From positions 206,812 through 270,811 of the forward strand of contig MPNW01000016.1 in the NCBI GenBank assembly GCA_011800805.1: a DNA stretch of 64,000 nucleotides, in the 5' to 3' direction. Numbering within the stretch: the stretch's first letter is position 1; every line of letters begins with the position of its first letter. Position numbers and translations under genes: made by a program. The stretch is from Hirudo medicinalis (Eukaryota > Annelida > Clitellata > Hirudinida > Hirudinidae). The notes beneath the pieces are model-generated. The model did not search any database and was not told where the DNA came from. It worked only from the letters and a program-made list of their open reading frames with translations. Below are positions 41,868 through 54,341 of the stretch, piece after piece.

Positions 41868-42958
41868 TATTGAAGTAAATTATTCCCTCGATTAGAGGTT
41901 GTAACGGGCAAACTTTGTCTAAAATTTCATCGCGGGTAACTAAAACAATCAGTAATGCAAGCGAATGTTCATAATCACTTTGCAGAAATAACTCGCACCA
42001 CCAACCCTAAGCGTTTTCCTCTCAAAGTACTACTGCCATAGGTGATAGTTTCGCGCATGCGCTATTAATGTTTACATTTCATTTATTATGATAGTCGGTG
42101 ATGGGAGCAATCCCAATACAGATTTATTATTACCTGGAAGGAAACAATTATTTCAACTTAAGTAACGAAAATATAACACTGTATAATTCAGGGCCGAAGA
42201 CACCAGTATGTTTTACAGCTTTAAAAATTGTCAAAATGCTTTAAAGAGTGAAAAATAGACACATTGATTGATTCGAGTCAATCGGGCAAGATTCGTAGTA
42301 ATTTTGATGTCTTAATTTTTCGAATCGAACAGCTCATAGTTCGAGTGTTACTTCCTAACTCAAAAGAGCGTTTGACCCACTTTTTCTGCAATACTTGTGT
42401 CACCATAGTCTTTATCAATGTTAAGGATTTTGATTGACAACGCGTATCAGACAACAAAAACATAATCATAAGTTATTACTAATTGAATTGTTAATTGGGG
42501 CATTGTCTGAAGCGTACCCATAATTTGGATAACCTGGAGAAGTGACGGGCAAAAACCATCCCGAGATAGCAAATTTTGTCAGTTTTCCAAGGTTGGGGTT
42601 TGTCGTTAGGGATAGTGTTAATGTTTGGTACCCACACGCAGGCGCGGATCTAGAATACTTAGAATGACGGACCTTAGGGTCAGTCCCTAAACCGCTTGCT
42701 GATGCAAATATAAACCGGCGGATATTTTATAGCCATTTCGCTTATTGTTTTTTTGAACCCTTAAAAAATTAATTATAAAATGGTTTCAGGTCTTTTATAT
42801 TCAAATTTATTCATAGTTACAGTTTTATAAAAATTCAAAAAGACCTAATCTACCAAAATTATCAACTATTGCCTCTACTGGCAATAGATCAGAGTTAGGG
42901 TTAGGGTTAGGGCGATAGATCCTAACCCCAATAGATCTGGTACAGATCTCTAGTGGTA
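41868..42958. promoter_or_regulatory. SOCS6 upstream region
   Basis: Should contain the SOCS6 promoter. Near 42640 the phrase GGCGCGGATCTAGAATACTT resembles the GGGGCGGATC(C/T)AG starts common in hAT-type MITEs, but no partner end was found. Confidence 0.3.
42895..42912 (+). repeat. Three telomere-type TTAGGG units
   Basis: TTAGGG three times in tandem, 46 bases before the Tc1/mariner left end. Too short to be a telomere; an interstitial array. Confidence 0.9.
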
Positions 42959-45041
42959 CAGTGATCGGCACATCTTTAAGAGCGCTATGATTTTACGGTA
43001 ACCCAAAACTGACTGAATTATGTTTTCAAACCCAAATTTAGATATATTATTTGATAGAGAAGGTTTATCAAATTCGGAAGTTTGTATGCAATCTGATGAT
43101 ACATTCCAGAAATGAAAACATGCGTTTTTCGCATTCGTCATATCTTTAAGTAAGGGAAAGTATGCCCTAGAGCAAGGTCGGTATACATGGCGGCACAACC
43201 AAATATTGCAAATATTGGTTGAAGCAAAGGTTCAAAGGCAAACACTCGCGAGTCTGTCCCACAGAGGAGGATGTATTTTCTGCGAGAAGGTGCATCTCAG
43301 TATGCCAGGAATAAATGCAAAACCCCAAGAAAAGATCTCCTAGAGAATGCAAATGATTGGATGATAGCAGCCAACATCGGAGGGATGAAGCACTATCCCC
43401 AGGTGATTCAGGAGAGTGGACAAAGGCCAGATGCGGTAATAGCATCCAAGAAAACAGACACCATCATCATAGCAGAGCTGACAGTTCCTTGGGAAGACAG
43501 AATGGAGCAGAGCAACTTGCTCAAAGAAAACAGGTATTCTGAGCTCACGATGGACCTCATTGACAAAGGGTATAGAGCGCACTTCTTTGCCATCGAAGTT
43601 GGAGCACGGGGATTGGTGGGTAGGTCCAGTTACACATTCCTTAGAGAGATTGGACTACCAGGTAGAGAGAGGAACAAAGTTATGGAACGAATGTCGAATG
43701 CTGCCGAAACGGCTTCCCATTGGTTGTCGACAAACGAGACAGCCAATAGCGTGTCTCCATCAAGCAGCCAATGGTAGGAAGCGAGGTCCTCCTGACAGGT
43801 CGGCGAGAGGTTTCCTCTCAAGTCGGCGCATGCTAGGCCCACATAAACGGCGAAACAAGAGGCCGACTTTCAGTGCGTCAAGGAACGTGGACGAAGAAGG
43901 AGGACTGAAGAAGAATTGTTGAGAGTTGGAAATGGATATAACAAGTACAAGCCAGCAGACACCCGGCTGATCACCGGGTGCGGCCCAACCCCAGAAAGGA
44001 GATCAGGGCCGAAACGCTTGAAGACGGGATAACTCCTGAGGAATCCCTGCTGGAGCTCCGCATTACCGGAGTTTCACATTCTAAATTTCCTGCAATGTAA
44101 GACAATAATAAGGTTTCCAAATCGTGATATTAATTCGAATAAAGTGTCATTATGATATACTGTTTTTCTATTATGGTATTCAATACATCTTGACTTCGTT
44201 GATGCCACCAATTGTTCCAGGTATTCTTTTCGCAAGATTTTCCAGGCCTCAATTATTGCCTCTTTCGACTCCTTAACAGTTAAATATTGTTTTCCATTGT
44301 AGTTTGTAGTATAACTGTCTTATCAGAGTCCCCAAAACTATCTACATATCTGTCTATAGGACATAAGGTTTAAGTCCGCAGAACACTCAGCCCATTCCAT
44401 GATTTTCAGGAGGAAAAAATGCCATCGTTTCCTTTGAGAAGTATCTTGATGGAAATCAAAGTCATTTTCATTGCGAATATTAGCAAAGGGAGTGAAAATG
44501 CCGAAAATGGTCTTGATATAATTGATATAGTATTTGGAAGCGTGTTTTCCTCTCAGAAAAGCTAATTCTGTCTGACCGTATGCGGAAAATCCTCTCCATA
44601 CCATCATGGAACCTCTCCGAATTTTCTACTGCAATAAATCTCTTATTCCATCTCTAAATCATGCCAGTAATAGTGGCATCAGGATCATAGATGTTAAACT
44701 TTATTTCGTCTAGAATAATTACTGACTTCCGTAATGCCCCCATAATCAACCATATGTTTTGCCCATTCCGGCTGTCTATCCTCTTTCTTGAGCTATGGGA
44801 GTTATTAATGGCATTGGTATTAATTATGCAAATACGTGAAACCGCTCTTCAAAGGTATTACGAACAAATTGGCACATCAATTTGAATTTCTTGTTAAAAC
44901 ATGTAATAAATTCGTATTTAACTTTATTATAAGATTTCGTAATGATATTTAAATTATATAACCAAATTTGAGGTTATAAAATTCATAATTAATAAAGTTA
45001 TGCAAAAATATATGGCGCTCTTAAAGATATGACGACCACTG
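42959..45041 (-). mobile_element. Tc1/mariner element, second copy, with nested insertion
   Basis: Left end CAGTGATCGGCACATCTTTA and right end TCTTAAAGATATGACGACCA(CTG) are terminal inverted repeats of the same family as 16097-17606; TA lies outside the left end, CA (decayed TA) outside the right. Internal sequence aligns with the first copy along its length (for example GATATTAATTCGAATAAAGT). The minus-strand transposase relic reads MVWRGFSAYGQTELAFLRGK and HASKYYINYIKTIFG, with EWAECSADLNLMSY near the former WPxxSxDLNPIE motif. About 930 bp of unrelated sequence (43152-44083) interrupts it. Confidence 0.85.
43152..44083 (+). mobile_element. 3' end of a non-LTR-type retrotransposon ORF, inserted in Tc1/mariner
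   Basis: The boundaries come from comparison with the other Tc1/mariner copy, which runs straight through here. The 5' part reads GRYTWRHNQILQILVEAKVQ, a motif found near the C-terminus of some reverse-transcriptase polyproteins. The ORF 43271-43777 reads LLENANDWMIAANIGGMKHY, then RPDAVIASKKTDTIIIAELT with VPWEDRMEQ, and IEVGARGLVGRSS. The RPD...ELTVPWE spacing recalls PD-(D/E)xK nuclease folds. A frameshift separates the two parts. It ends in a GC-richer tail with CACCGGGTGCGGCCCAACC. Such C-terminal modules are widespread in invertebrate retroelements; the clade is not assignable from this piece. Confidence 0.65.
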
Positions 45042-45529
45042 CATTTCAATATCTTGATATATGTTCGTAAGGGATAGTCTATTCAGTCTGTCAGCTAGCA
45101 TCGCAAGCCGAAGATAAGTTTTTAAACTTTCGAGAGTCGAAAAACTTTTCATTGCCGGCTGTTGTGGATGGTCATATAGCCGAAATGAATAGAATCATTC
45201 TAATATTTGAATATAAATCATTGTCTTCTCAATATATAGAATCTACAAGATTTGAGATTGCTCTTCCAACATCTTTAACTTCATGCCATTTTACCCACCA
45301 TTACCTATTTAATGATAACGATTTTTGAGAAGTTACAACACTACAACAACGGATCCAACAATGGATCAACAACGACAATTCTAGTAGCTTTACCACAGCT
45401 ACTAATATTTTTGTTCAAAGTAGTACATTCTTGAAATAAAATAAATTGTTTTAATTAAAATAAATTTTTTTTATCTATTTTATCTAAAATGGATTTTAAA
45501 AATCACGCCCCTAAGGGACTAGGCCCCTT

Positions 45530-46974
45530 GTCTTACTACTGTGCGACCTGGTGAAAACGGTGGGAACGTTACGTTTGTCAAGGGATTTAAAAATTGGAAG
45601 GATATAACCTTTCTAGAAATCTATGAAATTGACAAATTCAAGTCTTTAAAAGCCGTTAGTTGTCCTTTTTTAATATCATTAAGTCTGTTCCCAGAATCCA
45701 CCTTTAATGACGTAAACTATCAGACATGCATCAAAGAAATTGTTCCGTCTGAGCCTAGTCAACACGATTAAATATATACCCGAGATAGTTGACATGTTCT
45801 CCATCTTGCAAGAGATCTTGTCTGCTATGTCAGGACATGAACTGTTTCTTCGAGCACGCATTGAGGCTTACTACAGATAGTATCGCTCAGTAAGCAAAGT
45901 AAAACTTAGGATTGAAATAATTGTTAATATCCTGGAAGCCTTATCATTGCAAAATATTGATAGGTTAGCTACAGCAGAAGCTCAGGGATTACTGACAAGA
46001 ATCCGTTCAATAACATTTATTCGCAGTTTCCTTGTGGTTGAAAAGTTGCTTGTCAATTCATTGTCTGGAGAATCTCAGAAACGATTAGTTGTTTACATAT
46101 CTGCTGAAATATTCATAGATTCAACGGCAACTGCTCAGGACAAATGTGATTCAATGCATACCAGCATCCTCTTTGCATGTGTAGACAATTTTTTTTCTGA
46201 ATTGGATGCTAGGTTCGCAATCAGGTGCAATGTTTTGAAGTGTGTGTCAGCATTGTATCCAAGTTCTAAACACTTTTTATGCCCAGATACCGTAACGAAC
46301 TGGTGAAACTTTATCCTGGAAGTGGCATTGATGAATTTATACTTAATAATCAGCTGTCTATAGCAAAATCCTTTCTACAATCATGGGGGAAAAGGCATCA
46401 TCCATGACCATTAGCGAAACTCGGTAATGCTTGAATCTTTTTCCAAAGGGCTATAGTGAGATCTTAAAAGTTTTTGATCCTATCCTGACATTGCCTATGA
46501 CATCAACGGAAAAAGAGCGGGTTTTTTTAGCAAAAAATGATTATTATTATTATTATGATGATATTAATGATTATAAATGATGATATTATTATTATTGTTT
46601 ATTATTATTATTATTATTAATTATCTATTAATGCTGCATGAAACAAGTGAAGACCTCTCAGAAACAGATGCAGTGATCAGCGACTGAGTGATCTCGTAAT
46701 TGCATCTCCAAGACGATGCCAAAATGTAAATATTGAATCAGTTATCGATGACTTTGGTGGTTCAAAACAAAAACGTTATCCTTTATTTTAAAAATCTATG
46801 CATGTGAAGATGTAATTATTATGCTAATAAAACGCTGAAAGTACTTGTTTTAAAAGCTTTTAAGTGATTTTGAGGCATAGCTAAGTCAGAAGTGATGAGA
46901 AGCAAAAAATTGTCAAAAAATGGGAAGGGTCGAGAGAGGGTTTGCACCCCTTGGAAAAATTTGAAGTCTCTTAG
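45530..46974 (+). mobile_element. Degenerate hAT-like element, second copy
   Basis: Plus-strand relic: EIYEIDKFKSLKAVSCPFLI (45623-45682), a longer ORF 45947-46306 (AEAQGLLTRIRSITFIRSFL, DNFFSELDARFAIRCNVLKC), then FDPILTLPMTSTEKERVF (46470-46525) and RLSDLVIASPRRCQ-like sequence near 46685-46715. The order (central hAT region, then LPxTSxxxER, then RLSDL) is that of hAT transposases with a C-terminal dimerisation region. A TTA microsatellite (46540-46621) sits where the ER(S/F)F motif continues. Homologous to 10613-11270. Confidence 0.65.
46540..46621. repeat. TTA microsatellite inside the hAT relic
   Basis: Interrupted (ATT)n, separating the LPMTSTEKERVF segment from the downstream transposase remnant. 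Confidence 0.9.
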
Positions 46975-46995
46975 AACTAGCAGAAATAGTTCAAT

Positions 46996-47290
46996 TTACA
47001 TATATGACATCCACAAAATCCACGAATGGTTGTCGACTATCCAAAGATTGCTTCCAAATATAAGCAAGTAAATAATCATGGATGAGCGATGCGCAAAAAC
47101 AAATTTAACCAACATATTTACTTTCAAAACGTTATCAAGGAACGCAACATTAGCAGAACGGTTTAGTGAGACTTGAAACTGAAGTTTGCCTTTCAAGATA
47201 TCGTCAATGTTTGGTTTGGAATTGTTGCATCCAATCAAGAGAATTGCTTTCAAATGTTCATCATTCAATTTCGATTCAAGAATCTCCGAT
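46996..47290 (-). mobile_element. hAT transposase C-terminal fragment (GTF2IRD2/ZBED5-like type)
   Basis: The minus ORF 46996-47268 starts LNDEHLKAILLIGCNNSKPN then IDDILKGKLQFQVS, matching the L(T/N)DEHL-A(I/L)LRI...KPDID...Q-QVSH ending common in SCAND3/GTF2IRD2-like hAT transposases. The remainder of the gene would lie toward the assembly gap. Together with the terminus at 47812-47868 it probably forms one interrupted element. Confidence 0.6.
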
Positions 47291-47348
47291 TATCGCTCAT
47301 ATAAAAACAATCGGCGCTAATGTTAATAAAATGTCTGTTAATAAAAAC

Positions 47349-47350
<2 letters not shown>

Positions 47351-47398
<48 letters not shown>
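47351..47398 (+). repeat. 48-base poly(A) run
   Basis: Uninterrupted A homopolymer shortly before the assembly gap; the gap also ends in a run of A. The homopolymer is the likely reason for the break. Confidence 0.97.
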
Positions 47399-47400
<2 letters not shown>

Positions 47401-47448
47401 ATAGTTTAAAAATAGTAATAATGATAATAATAAAAAAATAAAACGGGG

Positions 47449-47655
47449 NNNNNNNNNNNNNNNNNNNNNNNNNNNNNNNNNNNNNNNNNNNNNNNNNNNN
47501 NNNNNNNNNNNNNNNNNNNNNNNNNNNNNNNNNNNNNNNNNNNNNNNNNNNNNNNNNNNNNNNNNNNNNNNNNNNNNNNNNNNNNNNNNNNNNNNNNNNN
47601 NNNNNNNNNNNNNNNNNNNNNNNNNNNNNNNNNNNNNNNNNNNNNNNNNNNNNNN
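47449..47655. other. Assembly gap (207 N)
   Basis: Unresolved bases. The true length is unknown. Confidence 1.
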
Positions 47656-47811
47656 AAAAAAAAAAAAAAAAAAAAGATACCAATATCATGAATAACTATT
47701 TAATATGTGTAGAGCTGAAATATAGGCATTTTAATGAGCTTCAACATGATATTTAAATTTAAATGGTATAAGAACGTCTCGCTCTCCGTAAGTTTTAACA
47801 AATTTAAGTAC

Positions 47812-47868
47812 CGTCGGCGGGCCTGATAAAATACCGTCGCGGGCCATAGTTTGGTGATCCTTGCTGTA
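47812..47868 (-). mobile_element. hAT-type terminus
   Basis: On the minus strand: CAAGGATCACCAAACTATGG then CCCGCGACGGTATTTTATCA and GGCCCGCC. CA-GG(A/G)TC-CCAAACT-(C/T)GGCCCGCGGGCC is the hallmark of terminal sequences of one widespread hAT group. It faces the C-terminal fragment across the gap. Confidence 0.6.
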
Positions 47869-48232
47869 TATTATTGAGATCGTACATCATTCCAGTCAAA
47901 TCATCTTAGTCGTGCAACGGACTTTAATGAAATAAATATATTATTCCAACGTAACTGTTTGAACTGTTAAAACTACAAACTGTTACTACAATCTACCATT
48001 CACACTGATGAAAGATTTTCCTCAATCAATGTAAATTGGATAGTCCTTCAGGAAGTTACTGTTACGTTTTGTAAAGTAACGTAAATTGATGTAGTGTAAT
48101 ATAATAAAGGAATTTAGGCGTATTCAATTTACAAATTATGCTATGCTATATTGTATTGGCTGTTGAGATTTTTGAATGTTTCTGGAAACAAACAATTGTT
48201 AAATGCGTTATTTTCAAGCTCGTTGATTTCAC

Positions 48233-48438
48233 GGGGCGCACCCAGAATTTTGTCAGGGGGTTTGATTTTTGAAGACCTTTTTTTTTAGGTTTTATCTTTT
48301 CGGACATGATTTTTCTAATGTTATGCCAATAATATTTGTTAATATCGATATATCAATAATTAAAACCAGTTATAAAATATATTTATCAATTTTTTATATT
48401 TAGCAAATTTGGGGGGTTAGAACCCTGGATGCGCCACT
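48233..48438. mobile_element. Short MITE with imperfect terminal inverted repeats
   Basis: About 205 bp starting GGGGCGCACCCAG and ending CTGGATGCGCCAC(T), which are near-perfect inverses. The inside is AT-rich and non-coding. The size and the CAGGGGCGCACCCAG-like end fit a non-autonomous DNA transposon. Confidence 0.65.
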
Positions 48439-49034
48439 TCTTCACATCAAACCTTTACAGATTAAAGAGAATGTAGGCTCATTTCATTCACAAATTATTC
48501 TATGCCATGTAATGAGTGGATCTTTTATTTTCCTTACGGTTTTTGTGGATTCCACATTCGTACAAAATCCCAAAACCGTTTGAAAAATCTGTTGGAATGT
48601 TCATTTAAGAGTGATAATGATGTTGATCGTGATGAGAGACAGATTATAATCTATGATGATAATTGTCATCCATTTTATAGTAGGATATTCCGACGAAGAT
48701 TAGTAATATTTTATAAAAATTCGCGACATTTCATAACTCGAACAAAGCCACCTCTAGTGAACTTTGAAGTGCTTCGGTTCTTGTCGTGTTTGTTGATTAG
48801 AAGTTTGTGACACAAAAGAGCTTGTCGCAAAATTGTTCTCACAACTTAAACATTTCTTCTCTTTCAAATTCAAATGAATGTTAATCGTAAATTTTCCAGT
48901 GTATAAAACTCTTTAATTCTGAATTTAAAAGTTCACTACATTAATGTAATTTTGTGAAACCAAACCGCATCAAAGGTTTAGTTTTGTTACTTTATAACGC
49001 TTTGTGGCGAACAAAGAAACGACGTAAAAGTATT

Positions 49035-49118
49035 TCTAAAAATCTTACTTCATTACAAGTAAAAGTACTCCGATTGTAAAGTAACGCATTACTTTTACTT
49101 CGTTACCCAACAACACTG
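49035..49118. mobile_element. Transposon terminus, CAGTGTTG...GGGTAACG type
   Basis: Read on the minus strand from 49118: CAGTGTTGTTGGGTAACGAA then GTAAAAGTAATGCGTTACTT and TACAATCGG. CAGTGTTGGGTAACG(T/A)A-GTAAAAGTAATG-GTTAC is a familiar end of DNA transposons in many animals. No second terminus was recognised; a GTTACGTTTTGTAAAGTAACG phrase at 48063 may be internal. Confidence 0.5.
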
Positions 49119-49452
49119 ATAATTAGTCATTTATGTAGCGCCATAAAGTAGGCGCAAGTTGGGTTGAGAACACGATGCACAACGACTGTTGCTTGCACCG
49201 TCGCTCATAACATTCTGAGCTAACTTGCACGCCAAACTGAGTAGGTCTCAACATCTTTAGACCTCAATTCCATTTTAATCCCTTGCACTATTGTTACAAT
49301 TATAAATTATTAATAATTTTGGGGATATAAATTTATAAAAGTATTAATATAATAATTGAAATTCCTCTAATATTTATCGGTCCAGTTTTAATCTACAGGT
49401 GATTTGCAAATTGGGGGTGTCGTTGCAGCCAAGGCATATTCACGCTAAAAGG

Positions 49453-50872
<1,420 letters not shown>

Positions 50873-53250
50873 ATTGTGATTTTCATCATATCAGGAGTTT
50901 TGTTGAATAATTTATTTTTAGTGTTTGTTGTTGAATATTCCCTCATTTTGAACAATACTCTGATAAGTTTGTTTAAGAATTGTGTGGATTACGATTTATC
51001 TAACTTGCAAATAGGGCCATTGCTTTTTGTGATTTAACTACATTGCACTGGTGATTGTTGTCACACCCTACTTAATCTTTTTGGCTGCAAATGGATAGTC
51101 ATTAAGTGACATTTAGTGATTTGTTGCAATATTTAAGTAATTTCAATATCAGGCCATAGAGATTGACTAACTGCATTTAGTTGACTGTTTTACAGTACAT
51201 TTATTCTTATAGCAACACTTGGCATAAGAGGAGGTCAGCTCTCATTTTTATTTTTATATGCAATGTTTATCATTTATTTGTTGAATTTTATCTGAGGATG
51301 AGCATTAAAAATTGCTTTGTAAAAAATTTATTAGATAGTTTTTCTCTAACTCTTTTCTGGAAATGGAAAGAAACCTATGACTCTGCACAGATAGATCTTG
51401 TTATTTAAATAAACTTAATAATGCTAACCCTAAAATAACTTATTAAACCAATTCAGCGTGTTGTCAGGCTAGCCTGATTTGAATACAATAAATGAATTTT
51501 AACCAATTCCTGTCCATTGTCAGTCTGAACAATGAAGACAAATTGAAAAGAAATGTTATTGTTTTTGTACTTTTTATTTGGACCTATAGTTTTTAAATCT
51601 AAAGTGGTGTGCCAAAATTTAACTGATCATTTGCAGTCGCTGTCTTTCAAGCCCCAAATGCTATACTGTTATTATTACCACCTTATTAATATTTAATCGT
51701 CTTGTTCTTTACCTTATTAGTAATTAATATTCTCAATACTACACTGCTGAACCCCCTAGCAAATGTCTCACTAATCTCCGATCCTATTAACACTGCGGGG
51801 ACGTTTAAAGATTTTTGGACGAGTTTTTCTAGAAAGGCATGCTAATCGGGTCTACTAAGTTGTTCGTTTAACCAAACCCATCACGATAAGTATTTACTTA
51901 TGTTCTGACTTTCAAATAACCCTCGTAGTTGTCAGCTTAGAGAGTTACAAGTAAAAAAAGACTAGTTTAAAAGGCAAGTTTAGGGATAATTCGTAAAGAT
52001 GGACAAAAGCTTGCCCCTCTTCCAATTAGCTAAATCGAAACGTTCCCGGCAACATAACGAATTTATCTCATAGTTGTGGCACATAAACAAAGTTATTAGA
52101 AAATCATTTTTAGATTTATTTAAATTTCAAAAGTAATCAGTTGTTCCAAATATTGTATGTTGTGTATTCTCTAAAACTCTGCCTCGAATCGTTAATACAC
52201 ATCACCGAATGAAAGGAAGTTCATTGCGCATGAATACAGCGGTGCTTTTTGTGGTTCTCCACTTTTGTCTCGTATTTTTGGTGGTCTGGCGTCCGTCGTC
52301 TGTATTTGGCCACTAAGGTTTCTGATCGAAAGCTGTATTTTCTGTTGGATACTTACATTCTGATTTTGTAAGCATTGCGATGAATGGATAGAATTGTTCC
52401 TTTCATTGTGTTTTCTTGAACTCATCCACAGATCGAAGCTCAAAAATATTTGAATACGTTTTAATTATAATTCTTATAGTTGCTTCACCCTCTTTACTTC
52501 GGCAAAGATTAAGGTGAATTTGGGCGAAATCCTGTTTTGTAAAAGATGTTTACTTTAATAACATTTTGGCGATGATCGTTAAATTTGTATTTAATGTGTA
52601 GCGCGTAATTACATAGTATTATAAATAAATAAATGTATTATAAATGCATTTTCCTAACTTCTTTGCAGTCTTCAACAAATTTATAACAAATGGATTAAAT
52701 TTTTATGCCTCAAGCTTAATCTGAGTTGCCAAATTATCTAAGTATGTATATATTCAAACCTGACCCACCAATGACTGAATTTTAATGCAATGTTTTGATA
52801 TTGATTGTCATATCCTGCCTTAATATTTGTAATGTGGAAATTTGGTATTAAAAGATGTGGATTTATCATTTTACTGCAGAGTTTGTGCCCTAATTTTTTC
52901 TAAAAGATTGATTTTATTCTTTGCTGAACTAAATTTTACTCTGCCTACCCTCACAATGTTGGATTTTTATCGAAGCTTCTAAAATCTGCATATCTCATTG
53001 TTTGAGACAGGCCGCTGAAGTGACCTATTCATTGGAAATCACCTGCAGATGTTTCTTACGAGACAAAATCTTCGGCGTGTACTTGTATAAGTTGTTATTG
53101 TTACTTGACGTCGAGGTCTAGTACTGGGATTATTCCTATCGCATGGAATCCAGGCTATCAAGAAAACCCTAGTTTTTTTTTATGTTTTGTGATTTCAACA
53201 ACATTTGAAATAATTTCAGGTTGTTGAGGTAATGCAGTCTCTCTACAAAG
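50873..53250. other. Rab11 3' flank and E-protein upstream region
   Basis: AT-rich sequence. The exon with the E-protein ATG begins after ATTTCAG near 53219, so the first 5'UTR exon and promoter should be somewhere in this interval. An 83-codon minus ORF at 52192-52443 is the only longer reading frame and resembles nothing I know. Confidence 0.4.
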
Positions 53251-54293
53251 ATGGCTGACAATAGTGTTGTCAATGCTGACAAAGAATTGAGTGACCTCCT
53301 GGACTTCAGTGCTGTAAGTGCAATCACACTACTTTAATCTGTCATTTGTAGTGCAAACCAATTAATTGACCACTTTTTGGCAATTCCTGAAAAGGATGCT
53401 TTGTTGTTCATGAAACATTGAATTATTAGTAAAACAAAGAGGATTTTAAACCAGGGAAGTCATTTCAGCTCTTTTCTAGGGGGGGGGGGGTTGAGGCAAA
53501 TTATCTTAAGTCGAAGAGTTAGGGTCTCTTGCTCTTTACCATCGGAAATTAACCCCTCCTCCCAAATAAGTCCCCGATTGAAACTTTAGTGTTCTTTTGC
53601 TAATTTCATGACATTAGGAAATTCTCTAGAGAGCATAAGTGCTGATGTTATTCTATTCTGTTTGGAGTTAAAACCAACTGGATAGATTTATTTTGCACGT
53701 TATGAATGTAAATTACTTTATGCTGGTTTTAATTTGATTTCTTTTATTTGGTGGTTTTTTTTTATTCATATTGGTTATTCATATTCGAAGTTAATTGACT
53801 TTCTACGATGTGCAGCTCATCAACATGCGTGAAATGTGACTGCCAATGTTTGATCATTGATTGGGGAATCTTGCATGTCTAACTAATAAATCTTCGTTTA
53901 TTGTTATCCAAGTTGAATTTGTAACTGCCATATAAATCTCTTATAAGTGCTTAATTCATAGTTTTCAAATTATTTTTACTAATGCATGAGGAGAGTTATA
54001 ATGTTTGACCACAATGAGGATGGACTATTGTGGTATCAATTATTGGATTCTTGAATTTCAGGAATAATTTTTCTCTAGCTTGTATTCTTGAGTCATTCTT
54101 CTCTTTAATGACAAGATGGTTTGTATATGTGATCTTTGATCCCAATCTTTGAATTTATTTTGCATTTAGAAAACGACCTTTGGATTTTTAGCGGAGACAA
54201 TTGTTTCTGTGAGTTAAATTTCAATAGATTGTAAACTTTGAGGGGGCATGTTATTATTATTATAATTATTACCATTATAATATCATTTTATTA

Positions 54294-54341
<48 letters not shown>

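Noticed and set aside
43340..43593. Antisense ORFs across the retroelement fragment
   Set aside because: Shadows of the plus-strand ORF at 43271-43777, which has the family motifs.
47297..47689. 130-codon minus ORF
   Set aside because: Runs through the assembly gap and poly(A); not a real reading frame.
48502..48810. 102-codon plus ORF
   Set aside because: No family resemblance, lies in a transposon-rich block and has no splice or promoter context. Possibly part of a transposon.
52192..52443. 83-codon minus ORF
   Set aside because: Polar, unrecognised sequence with no supporting context; may be chance.
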